Of a stretch of DNA of 64,000 nt, positions 57,139-64,000 are shown one piece after another; the stretch's first letter is position 1, and every line of letters starts with the position of its first letter. Source of the stretch: Pseudomonas sp. MPC6. GTDB lineage: Bacteria > Pseudomonadota > Gammaproteobacteria > Pseudomonadales > Pseudomonadaceae. The stretch spans positions 6,661,001 to 6,725,000 of the forward strand of contig NZ_CP034783.1 of assembly GCF_006094435.1 (NCBI RefSeq). The letters run 5' to 3'. Made by a program: the position numbers and the translations under genes. Below the pieces are notes generated by a model. It did not search any database and was not told the origin of the DNA. It worked only from the letters and a program-made list of their open reading frames with translations.

Positions 57139-58368
57139 ATGAGCAAGACTTCTCTCGATAAGAGCAAGATCAAGTTCCTTCTTCTCGAAGGCGTCCACCA
57201 ATCGGCTGTCGACGTTCTCAAGTCGGCTGGCTACACCAGCATCGAGTACCTCACCGGTTCTCTGCCGGAAGCCCAGCTCAAGGAAAAGATCGCTGATGCG
57301 CACTTCATCGGCATTCGCTCTCGCACCCAACTGACCGAAGAGATCTTCGATCATGCGAAGAAACTGGTGGCTGTCGGTTGTTTCTGCATCGGCACCAACC
57401 AGGTTGACCTGAACGCGGCTCGCGAACGCGGGATCGCGGTGTTCAACGCGCCGTACTCCAACACGCGTTCCGTTGCCGAGCTGGTGCTGGCCGAAGCGAT
57501 CCTGTTGCTGCGCGGTATCCCTGAGAAGAACGCTTCCTGCCACCGCGGCGGCTGGATCAAGAGCGCAGCCAACTCCTTCGAAATCCGTGGCAAGAAGCTG
57601 GGCATCGTCGGTTACGGCTCGATCGGTACCCAACTGTCGGTCCTGGCGGAAGGCCTGGGGATGCAGGTGTATTTCTACGACACCGTGACCAAGCTGCCAC
57701 TGGGCAACGCCACTCAAGTGGCGAGCCTGACCGAACTGCTGGGCATGTCCGACATCGTCACCCTGCACGTTCCGGAAACCGCTGCGACCCAGTGGATGAT
57801 CGGCGAGAAGGAAATCCGCGCCATCAAGAAAGGCGGGATCCTGATCAACGCGGCTCGCGGCACCGTGGTCGAGCTGGACGCCCTGGCGGACGCGATCAAG
57901 GACAAGCACCTGATCGGCGCAGCCATCGACGTGTTCCCGGTGGAGCCACGCTCCAACGAAGAAGAGTTCGAAAGCCCGCTGCGCGGCCTGGACAATGTGA
58001 TCCTGACCCCGCACATCGGCGGTTCCACTGCTGAAGCGCAAGCCAACATCGGCCTGGAAGTGGCAGAAAAACTGGTCAAGTACAGCGACAACGGTACCTC
58101 GGTATCGTCGGTGAACTTCCCGGAAGTGGCCCTGCCGGCTCACCCTGGCAAGCACCGCCTGCTGCACATCCACGAAAACATTCCGGGTGTGATGAGCGAG
58201 ATCAACAAGGTCTTCGCCGAAAACGGCATCAACATCTCCGGTCAGTTCCTGCAGACCAACGAGAAAGTCGGCTACGTCGTGATCGACGTCGATGCCGACT
58301 ACTCGGAAATGGCGCAAGAGAAGCTGCAGCACATCAATGGCACCATTCGTTGCCGTGTGTTGTTCTGA
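57139..58368 (+). CDS. serA: D-3-phosphoglycerate dehydrogenase
   Basis: SerA oxidises 3-phosphoglycerate, the first step of serine synthesis. The 409-residue protein has the NAD fold GIVGYGSIGTQL, catalytic residues in the NAARGTVVELDAL and PHIGGST regions, and a C-terminal ACT domain (about residues 335-409) for serine feedback. It is the E. coli-type enzyme by length. A strong terminator follows. Confidence 0.97.
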   Translation: MSKTSLDKSKIKFLLLEGVHQSAVDVLKSAGYTSIEYLTGSLPEAQLKEKIADAHFIGIRSRTQLTEEIFDHAKKLVAVGCFCIGTNQVDLNAARERGIAVFNAPYSNTRSVAELVLAEAILLLRGIPEKNASCHRGGWIKSAANSFEIRGKKLGIVGYGSIGTQLSVLAEGLGMQVYFYDTVTKLPLGNATQVASLTELLGMSDIVTLHVPETAATQWMIGEKEIRAIKKGGILINAARGTVVELDALADAIKDKHLIGAAIDVFPVEPRSNEEEFESPLRGLDNVILTPHIGGSTAEAQANIGLEVAEKLVKYSDNGTSVSSVNFPEVALPAHPGKHRLLHIHENIPGVMSEINKVFAENGINISGQFLQTNEKVGYVVIDVDADYSEMAQEKLQHINGTIRCRVLF

Positions 58369-58383
58369 TAGTGACTTGAGTGA

Positions 58384-58416
58384 CAAAAAAAGGAGCCCCT
58401 CGGGGCTCCTTTTTCA
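58384..58416. terminator. Bidirectional terminator between serA and DUF4399 gene
   Basis: Stem AGGAGCCCC / GGGGCTCCT with a two-base loop, preceded by seven A and followed by five T. It serves the convergent serA and DUF4399 genes. Confidence 0.93.
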
Positions 58417-58442
58417 TGTTCGCGGTTCTTTATTCCGAACAG

Positions 58443-58868
58443 TTACTTCACGTTGACGGTGATCTTCTCCGACACGACTGGCGGATCGAAGGCCATATGG
58501 TTCATGTCGCCCAACTCCAGCTGCAAGGTATGCTTGCCTGGCGTCAGCGTCACCTCGGTTTCTGTCTGCGCCTTGCCGAAATGAACGTGATTGGCATCTA
58601 CCGGGATGACCGCCCCTGCGGCAACCACATCCTTCGCATCGATTAGCAGATGGTGGTGGCCGGTGTTCTTGGTGGTATCGCCTGCTGGCGCCAATGCAAC
58701 GTTCTCGACAGCGAATTTGATTTTGAACGTTTGCGGGACAGTCCCACCATCTTTAGGAGAAACGATGGACACTTCAGCACCCTTGGGTGCCGGCGTAGCC
58801 GCACTGGCCAGCACCGAAACGCCCATCAGCAGACCGGTCAGCGCAGCACGTGACATAAAGGTTTTCAT
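58443..58868 (-). CDS. DUF4399 periplasmic protein
   Basis: A 141-residue exported protein: signal peptide to about residue 22 (VSVLASAA), then one DUF4399 domain with KDGGTVPQTFKIKFAVENV and the His-rich NTGHHHLLIDAK. That histidine cluster suggests a metal-binding site, but no function is known. ATG 58868 has GGAGAAGAG upstream; an earlier in-frame ATG would place this site inside the gene. Confidence 0.85.
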   Translation of the reverse strand: MKTFMSRAALTGLLMGVSVLASAATPAPKGAEVSIVSPKDGGTVPQTFKIKFAVENVALAPAGDTTKNTGHHHLLIDAKDVVAAGAVIPVDANHVHFGKAQTETEVTLTPGKHTLQLELGDMNHMAFDPPVVSEKITVNVK

Positions 58869-59003
58869 TCTCTTCTCCAGTTTTTCCATAAAATCGGCGC
58901 GGCCATGACAACTTCACGGCCATTCGTTGTCGAAGGCTCTCGACAACCATAGCAAAGCGAGCCCGACCCAGAGCATCGCGATAATGAATTCAAAGGAGTG
59001 ACC

Positions 59004-59591
59004 ATGCGTTTTTTGCCTGGCCTGATCTGCCTGCTACCCCTTTTGAGCCCCTTGGCTCATGCCGAACTGATTGACGATGTAAACGACCGTGGCGAATTGC
59101 GCATTGCCCTTGAGGCTAATACACCACCCTTCAATTTCAAGGACGATGGCAAACTGACGGGCTTCGAAGTCGAATTGGGTCAGTTGTTGGCCCAGGAACT
59201 GGATGTGCGGTCCGACTTCGTCATTACCGATTCCGGCGACCTGCTGGCCGGTGTCGAAAGCGGCAAGTACGACGTCGCCATCAACCACATAGCAATGACC
59301 CCGGATCTCAAGGATCGTTTCGACTTCAGTGCACCTTACATTCGCACGGATGCGCAATTGATCGCGCAGAAAGACGAGCAACCGCGTTCAATTCTGTTGG
59401 TGCAGTCGCTGACGGGAGAAAAGCCGAAAGCGGCCCCGGCGGTGGACCTGGCGATTCCATTTCAGAAGGGTAACCCGGCGTTTCACGCCAGCCTGGAGAA
59501 TGCGCTGCAGCGGATCAAGGCGGATGGGCGGCTGGAGGCGTTGGAGCAGAAGTGGTTCGGGGCGGATACGAGCGTGGCGCCCAAACCCTGA
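59004..59591 (+). CDS. Short amino-acid-type ABC substrate-binding protein
   Basis: A 195-residue protein with a signal peptide (to LAHA, about residue 20) and the first lobe of a family 3 solute-binding protein (RGELRIALEANTPPFNFKD, then FSAPYIRTDAQLIAQK). Usual members have about 250 residues. Between residues 125 and 155 the normal second lobe is cut to a short link (ILLVQSLTGEKPKAAPAVDL) before the standard end (FQKGNPAFHASLENALQR). About 60 residues appear missing with the frame intact. It has no permease neighbour. AAGGAG precedes ATG 59004. Confidence 0.75.
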   Translation: MRFLPGLICLLPLLSPLAHAELIDDVNDRGELRIALEANTPPFNFKDDGKLTGFEVELGQLLAQELDVRSDFVITDSGDLLAGVESGKYDVAINHIAMTPDLKDRFDFSAPYIRTDAQLIAQKDEQPRSILLVQSLTGEKPKAAPAVDLAIPFQKGNPAFHASLENALQRIKADGRLEALEQKWFGADTSVAPKP

Positions 59592-59608
59592 AGCCGCTGA
59601 CGGGCCCC

Positions 59609-59699
59609 TGTAGGAGCTGGCTTGCCAGCGAAGGCGGCGTAACAGTCAACATAGATGTTGGATGTGATGGTCCCTTCGCTGGCAAGCCAGCTCCTACAG
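59609..59699. repeat. REP pair (inverted)
   Basis: Two inverted GCTGGCTTGCCAGC-type palindromes between the binding-protein gene and the DUF523 gene. Confidence 0.88.
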
Positions 59700-59718
59700 G
59701 TGGGTTTTGTGTGAGGCG

Positions 59719-60198
59719 TCAGATCTTCAGGGCGGCAGCGGCTTCAGCCAACTCCAGCTCACTGAAGACTTGAACACCATGGCGCTTTAGCAACGCCGCC
59801 GTCACACCTTCACCGCTGACCTTCACCCCACTGAAGGTCCCGTCATACGTCAGCAAATTCCCGCAAGACGGGCTATTGGCCTTGAGCACCGCAATCCGGA
59901 TGCCGTGCTTTTCAACCAGCTCCAGCGCCTGATAAGCCCCCGCGAGAAACTGCGCACTGACATCCGCGCCCTCGGTGGTGATCACCGGCGCCTGCCCATC
60001 CAGCACCTCACCACCCTGCCCGCCGGGAATTTCCGCCGCAGCCCTGGGCGTCGGCAACCCGCCGGCCACCTCCGGGCACAACGGCACGACCCGACCTTCG
60101 TCGAGCCACTGCTGGAGCTGATCGAACGGCCCGCTGGCCCCGCCGTCGTAACGTACGCGGTGCCCCAGCAGACAACGGCTTACCAGAACTTTTTGCAT
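59719..60198 (-). CDS. DUF523 family protein
   Basis: A 159-residue cytoplasmic protein of DUF523, recognised by MQKVLVSRCLLGHRVRYDGG at the start, CPEVAGGLPTPR and LKANSPSCG in the middle. Three conserved cysteines suggest a metal or cluster, but no function is established. It starts three bases after the stop of the 2OG-Fe(II) gene, so they form an operon. Confidence 0.88.
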   Translation of the reverse strand: MQKVLVSRCLLGHRVRYDGGASGPFDQLQQWLDEGRVVPLCPEVAGGLPTPRAAAEIPGGQGGEVLDGQAPVITTEGADVSAQFLAGAYQALELVEKHGIRIAVLKANSPSCGNLLTYDGTFSGVKVSGEGVTAALLKRHGVQVFSELELAEAAAALKI

Positions 60199-60200
60199 GA

Positions 60201-60833
60201 TCAGAACGGCTCGTTGCCGCGACGCCGGAACCAGCCGGTCAACGACAGGCGCTCTCGCATCGCGGGCAGGACTTCGTGTGGCACCTCACCCGACAGGAAT
60301 ACCACCAGGCATCCGCCGACAGGCACCACATCGTATTCGCCCCCCTCATCCAGGTACATGCGCAGCTGACCGCCGTGCTCGGGCAGCCAGTCGTCATTGA
60401 GGTAAACCACCGCCGAGACCATCCGCCGGTCGTCGTCGCGGAAGCGGTCGAGATGCTTGAGGTAGAAAGCACCGGGCGGGTACAGGGCGAAATGGCTTTC
60501 GAAATCTTCCAGGCCCAGGTACAAGCCGCGATTCATCGCTTCGCGCAGGCTGTCCATCAGCACCAGATAACTGTCGCAAGCCAGCGCCTGCCCTGGCTCG
60601 ATCCACTGGATATGGTCGCCGCGAATGCCCTCGCGCACCTCCGATGTCGGCCCGCGGCCCACGGCGGCCGGGGCCAGTTCACCCTCGGCCGCACGTTTAC
60701 GGCACTCGGCCGCCAGTTCCCGGGTCAGACCCAGTGGCAGGAAAATATTCTGCTGCGACCAGCCCCGCTCGGCCAGGTCGTCGACGATACGTAACAGCAG
60801 CGGGTGATCAGAGGGTATTTGCATGGCGCGCAT
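60201..60833 (-). CDS. 2OG-Fe(II) oxygenase
   Basis: A 210-residue protein with a prolyl-hydroxylase-like double-stranded beta helix. Iron ligands are His and Asp in KHLDRFRDDD and the distal His in GEVPHEVLP; the 2-oxoglutarate-binding Arg follows in RERLSLTGW. An N-terminal helical region (residues 1-60) precedes the core. The first of two close ATGs (60833) is chosen because AGGA lies five bases before it. The substrate is unknown. Confidence 0.85.
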   Translation of the reverse strand: MRAMQIPSDHPLLLRIVDDLAERGWSQQNIFLPLGLTRELAAECRKRAAEGELAPAAVGRGPTSEVREGIRGDHIQWIEPGQALACDSYLVLMDSLREAMNRGLYLGLEDFESHFALYPPGAFYLKHLDRFRDDDRRMVSAVVYLNDDWLPEHGGQLRMYLDEGGEYDVVPVGGCLVVFLSGEVPHEVLPAMRERLSLTGWFRRRGNEPF

Positions 60834-60941
60834 AGTATTCCTGTGCCTGAAAATCCGACAGAGCCACGCAGCGGGTTGATACGAATTCTCGACAAGTACC
60901 CATGCCCCACGGAGAATAGTCGCCTGCCGACAGGAGCCCCT

Positions 60942-61694
60942 ATGCGTCGTTTGCTTTTCTCACTGCTGATGTTCTGCGTTATGCCCGCCTGGGCAGACGG
61001 CCACGACCAGTTGTACAAGGTCGCCGGCTGGCCGGAACAACGCGCGCATTTCAACGACGCTCTTTCGGCCGCTCAACAGCGCTACCAGAACAGCCTGCCG
61101 CCGGCGGTGTTCCAGGCGCTGGTCAACAACAGCAATCAACGCTTTGCCCCCAAGGCCGTGGACCAGCGCGCCGAAGCGCAACTGCGCAAGACCCTCGTCG
61201 ATCCGAAACCGGCGCTGACGTTTTTCCAGTCACCCCTGGGCAAAAAAATCGTCGCCGCCGAACTGCTGGCGACCCGTCGCGACCAACTGGCAAAAAACGC
61301 CAAGGGTTTACCGAAGATTCAGGCCAGTGACAGCCGCCTGCTGATCATCGGTCACCTGGCCCAGGCCTTGCCCGCTCGCGAGGCCGGCGCCGAAGTCAGC
61401 CTGGCGATTGCCGGTGTCGCGGCCGACAGCCTGAGCTCGATGATCCCCGGCCTGCTCGGCGGCGGTCAGGCGCAAGACATGTTGAACGGCCAGCGCCAGC
61501 GCTTGATGGACCAGATCGGCAGCGATTTGAACAACACGCTGTTGTATGTCTATCGCGATCTGTCGGACAACGAACTGGAGGAGTTCGCCACCTTTGCCGA
61601 GTCGGCGGAAGGCCAGGCTTATTATCAGGCGGCGTTGGCGGCGATTCGGGCGGGGTTGGCGGTGGGGCAGGATACTTCCACGCTTAGCCAGTAA
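60942..61694 (+). CDS. DUF2059 exported protein
   Basis: A 250-residue protein with signal peptide (MRRLLFSLLMFCVMPAWA) and helical mature part ending in a DUF2059-like segment (DLSDNELEEFATFAESAEGQ). Function is unknown. CAGGAG lies seven bases before ATG 60942; an upstream in-frame extension to 60804 lacks a ribosome site and overlaps the divergent gene. Confidence 0.82.
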   Translation: MRRLLFSLLMFCVMPAWADGHDQLYKVAGWPEQRAHFNDALSAAQQRYQNSLPPAVFQALVNNSNQRFAPKAVDQRAEAQLRKTLVDPKPALTFFQSPLGKKIVAAELLATRRDQLAKNAKGLPKIQASDSRLLIIGHLAQALPAREAGAEVSLAIAGVAADSLSSMIPGLLGGGQAQDMLNGQRQRLMDQIGSDLNNTLLYVYRDLSDNELEEFATFAESAEGQAYYQAALAAIRAGLAVGQDTSTLSQ

Positions 61695-61717
61695 TCTCTG
61701 GCGCCTGCAAGGGCCCC

Positions 61718-61811
61718 TTCGCGAGCAAGCCCGCTCCCACATTTGATCGCTGCCGTACACAAAATCAGTGTTCGCTGCAGATCCAATGTGGGAGCGGGCT
61801 TGCTCGCGATG
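61718..61811. repeat. REP pair (inverted)
   Basis: Two inverted GCGAGCAAGCCCGCTCCCAC palindromes between the convergent DUF2059 and hydrolase genes. Confidence 0.88.
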
Positions 61812-61826
61812 GGGCCCGAACTGACG

Positions 61827-62774
61827 CTAAAGATTCCGCCCCTTGATCCGCTTGCTCAAAAACCCGAAATACTCCCCCCGCAACGCCAGCGTCTCATTCG
61901 CCAGATGATGCCGCGCCTGCGGCAGCATCAACACCTGCGGCCGATCGAACTTGGCCTTCAACACGGCAAGGTTATGCTGCCAGTCCACCGTCATATCCGC
62001 CTGCCCCTGCACAATCAGCGGCCGCCGCGTACTGCCCGGCGCGGCCTCGATGCGCTTGATCCACCGCGCCAGCGCACCGACCCAGGCGGTCGGCAACCGT
62101 AGCGGCTGCAACGGATCAGCCTGCAAAAACGGCAAGAAATCCGGGTCGTTGGAGTTTTCGCTGAAGCGCCGCGCGATGGCTTTGACGAAAGGCCTGAGCA
62201 GGTAATAGCTCAGTTGCGACCAGCCCCAGGCCCGGGGCCGCACCAACGGCGACAGCAGGATCACCAGCCCTTGTGCCGGACTGCTCGCCCCCGCGTTGAG
62301 CACATGATCGATCACGATCGCGCCGCCAGTGCTTTGCCCGCACAGGTGCCACGGCTGCGGCAGATCGAGGGCGCGCGCCTCGGCGAACAACCCTTGCAGC
62401 GTGTCCTGATACTCGGCGAAATCCTTGATGCTGGCGCGTTCACCGCTGGACAGGCCATGCCCTGGCAAGTCGCAGGCAATCACCGCAAACCCCTGGTCCA
62501 GCGCCCACTCGATCACATGCCGGTAGAGCCCGGTGTGATCATAAAAGCCGTGGAACAAAAACAGCGTCGCCCTGGCCTGCTGCGGCCACCAGAACTGGCA
62601 GACCACGTCATAACCATCCACCGCGAAACGACCCAGGCCGCTGCGCAGATGTCGCCCCGCAAAATCGAGCCCATAAAAACACTGGTAGGCCAACGCCTCC
62701 ACCGACAGGGGCTGCGCCTCAGCCAGTGGCCGCAGACTGGCACGCAGATGATCGGGGTCGAAAGTGGCAGGCAT
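61827..62774 (-). CDS. Alpha/beta hydrolase, lysophospholipase-like
   Basis: A 315-residue alpha/beta hydrolase. The oxyanion strand is LFLFHGFYDHTGLYRH, the nucleophile elbow GQSTGG, the acid in VQGQADMTVDW, and the catalytic His in LPQARHHLANE. DLPGHGLSSGERA is typical of the monoacylglycerol lipase/lysophospholipase group. No signal peptide. The exact substrate is not known. Confidence 0.85.
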   Translation of the reverse strand: MPATFDPDHLRASLRPLAEAQPLSVEALAYQCFYGLDFAGRHLRSGLGRFAVDGYDVVCQFWWPQQARATLFLFHGFYDHTGLYRHVIEWALDQGFAVIACDLPGHGLSSGERASIKDFAEYQDTLQGLFAEARALDLPQPWHLCGQSTGGAIVIDHVLNAGASSPAQGLVILLSPLVRPRAWGWSQLSYYLLRPFVKAIARRFSENSNDPDFLPFLQADPLQPLRLPTAWVGALARWIKRIEAAPGSTRRPLIVQGQADMTVDWQHNLAVLKAKFDRPQVLMLPQARHHLANETLALRGEYFGFLSKRIKGRNL

Positions 62775-62871
62775 GGACGATTCCAGAGCATGAAACGGAC
62801 TTTATAAGCCTGCGATATTCTTCTGTCGCGGCAAGCATGGCAAGCTGGGCGACCTTCGAGGATTGAAACCC

Positions 62872-63453
62872 ATGCGTTCGCCCTACCGCACCCCACTGCT
62901 TGCCTGCCTGCTCGCCCTGGTGTGTGCCGGTGTGCTTTGGGCCGCTTATGACTGGTTTCAGGGACGCTACCTGCGCGCGTTCAGTTCACACACCGCCGTG
63001 TTTTCCGGCGACCCGCTGCGCCTGCCCGACAACCTGGCCGGCCCCGGCGCCATCCGCCTGGTGCACTTCTGGGACCCGGCCTGCCCGTGCAACGTCGGCA
63101 ATCAACAACACCTGGGCGAACTGGTCGAGCAGTATGGACCCCAGGGCGTAGAGTTTTACTCGGTACAAAAACCCGGCAGCCACGGCCAGTTGCCGAGTAC
63201 CTTGAGCAATTTGAAAACCATCACCGTCCTGCCAGGTTCCGAACAGATCCCCGCCAGCCCGGCCGTGGCGATCTGGGATCGCAACGGCAAGCTGGCGTAT
63301 TTCGGCCCGTACAGCGAAGGCCTGACCTGCAATTCCAGTAACAGTTTTATCGAGCCGATCCTGCAGGCGTTGAACCAAGGCCGGACAGTGGATGCCACGC
63401 ACACACTGGCGGTGGGGTGTTACTGCCCGTGGCCTGTCGATACCACGAAATAG
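62872..63453 (+). CDS. DUF6436 thioredoxin-like membrane-anchored protein
   Basis: A 193-residue protein with a membrane anchor (about residues 8-28) and a thioredoxin-like fold facing the periplasm. At the usual active-site position it has FWDPACPCNVGNQQH, that is CPC with one residue between the cysteines, in place of CxxC. Two more cysteines end the protein (VGCYCPW). A redox role is plausible but unproven. GAGG lies ten bases before ATG 62872. Confidence 0.83.
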   Translation: MRSPYRTPLLACLLALVCAGVLWAAYDWFQGRYLRAFSSHTAVFSGDPLRLPDNLAGPGAIRLVHFWDPACPCNVGNQQHLGELVEQYGPQGVEFYSVQKPGSHGQLPSTLSNLKTITVLPGSEQIPASPAVAIWDRNGKLAYFGPYSEGLTCNSSNSFIEPILQALNQGRTVDATHTLAVGCYCPWPVDTTK

Positions 63454-63561
63454 GGAAAAACCCCGCCATACGAATCCCTCCTAAGGGCGATGGGCCAATT
63501 CGCCGAGCCGTGTTAAACAGTGGCGCCAGGGAACTGCTGCCACTAATAACAAGGAGTCACC

Positions 63562-64000
63562 ATGAAACGTAGCCTGACCGTCGTCGCCCTGCTGATTGTC
63601 GCGCTCGCCGCGGGCGCCGGCTGGTACGTTTACAGCAAGCAGCCGACACGCCAGGGCATGGTCGAGCTGCAACACCTGCAAGGTTCGGTCACCGTGCGCT
63701 ATGACGAGCGCGGCATCCCGCACATCCGCGCGGAAAACGAACCGGACCTGTACCGCGCCCTCGGATACGTGCACGCCCAGGATCGGCTGTTTCAAATGGA
63801 GGTCCTGCGCCGCCTCGCTCGCGGGGAACTGGCCGAGGTGCTGGGCCCGAAATTGCTCGATACCGACAAGCTGATGCGCAGCCTGCGCATTCGCGAACGG
63901 GCCGAAACCTACCTGGCGAACCTGGACCAACAGTCGCCGGCCTTTATCGCCATGCAGGCCTATCTGGACGGCATCAACCAGTATCAGGACAGCCATCCGG
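63562..64000 (+). CDS. Penicillin-acylase family protein, N-terminal part (gene runs off window)
   Basis: The first 146 codons of an Ntn-hydrolase related to penicillin and acyl-homoserine lactone acylases (PvdQ/QuiP/HacB group). A signal anchor (about residues 5-25) is followed by the alpha-chain opening VTVRYDERGIPHIRAENEPD, then LGYVHAQDRLFQMEVLRR, a hallmark of the family. The catalytic Ser at the start of the beta chain is beyond the window. By gene order it matches P. aeruginosa HacB (PA0305). AAGGAG precedes ATG 63562. Confidence 0.88.
   Translation, partial: MKRSLTVVALLIVALAAGAGWYVYSKQPTRQGMVELQHLQGSVTVRYDERGIPHIRAENEPDLYRALGYVHAQDRLFQMEVLRRLARGELAEVLGPKLLDTDKLMRSLRIRERAETYLANLDQQSPAFIAMQAYLDGINQYQDSHP

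Overview
The window looks like chromosomal DNA of a fluorescent Pseudomonas (P. fluorescens group). It has high GC, long strongly biased genes, and many short GC-rich REP palindromes between genes. The gene order (ftsXEY, two M16 peptidases, rsmD, calB, coaD, mutM, ilvD, folA, thyA, lgt, ptsP, rppH, ilvA, rpiA, serA, a penicillin-acylase family gene) follows what I remember of the P. aeruginosa PA0305-PA0375 region. That placement rests on protein recognition, not on a database search. I saw no rRNA, tRNA, CRISPR array, prophage or transposase gene.

Layout. 0-9.2 kb: ftsX (cut by the window edge), ftsE and ftsY on the minus strand; facing away, a catalytic/non-catalytic M16 peptidase pair, rsmD, a YheT-type hydrolase and an AraC-type regulator that appears to have lost its middle; then a sulfurtransferase. 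9.2-13.8 kb: a TetR repressor divergent from a coniferyl-type aldehyde dehydrogenase, a Tat-signal small protein and a GMC oxidoreductase, probably an alcohol/aldehyde oxidation unit, with a near-perfect palindrome between repressor and operon. 13.9-22.1 kb: coaD, a ferredoxin, mutM, an HDOD protein, an RlmI-type methyltransferase, an MFS exporter and ilvD.

22.1-25.0 kb is the clearest accessory module: a PAAR-tipped putative type VI secretion cargo protein, a membrane-anchored protein translationally coupled to it (candidate immunity), and a small membrane protein interrupted by an in-frame amber stop. Near-identical terminator hairpins lie at both ends. 25.0-33 kb: a DUF6124 gene with a long structured leader, phosphorylcholine phosphatase, a TcyP-type cystine symporter, then a scar holding a 3' piece of a downstream GTPase gene, a calcium-loop (dockerin-like) protein gene and a 3' piece of the symporter gene, followed by folA and a DUF2868/DUF3482 pair.

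33-38.8 kb: a phosphonate-type cluster (PhnZ-like HD protein, binding protein, fused permease, ATPase, LysR regulator). 38.8-41.6 kb: cadA and cadR with a classic MerR-type operator. 41.7-52.2 kb: thyA, lgt, a TauE-type exporter, an NRDE protein, ptsP, rppH, a SerB-like phosphatase, a DUF2269 protein, ilvA and rpiA. 52.2-64 kb: a 74-bp tandem REP array, two SdiA-regulated-type paralogues, an FAH-family protein, D-2-hydroxyglutarate dehydrogenase divergent from serA, a DUF4399 protein, an unusually short binding protein, DUF523, a 2OG-Fe(II) oxygenase, DUF2059, a hydrolase, a thioredoxin-like DUF6436 protein and the start of a penicillin-acylase/AHL-acylase gene cut by the window end.

Most of the window is core metabolism and envelope biology. 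The points most worth a second look are the PAAR module, the internally deleted AraC regulator, the duplication scar at 28.5-29.5 kb, the structured leader at 25.3-25.6 kb, and the tandem REP array.
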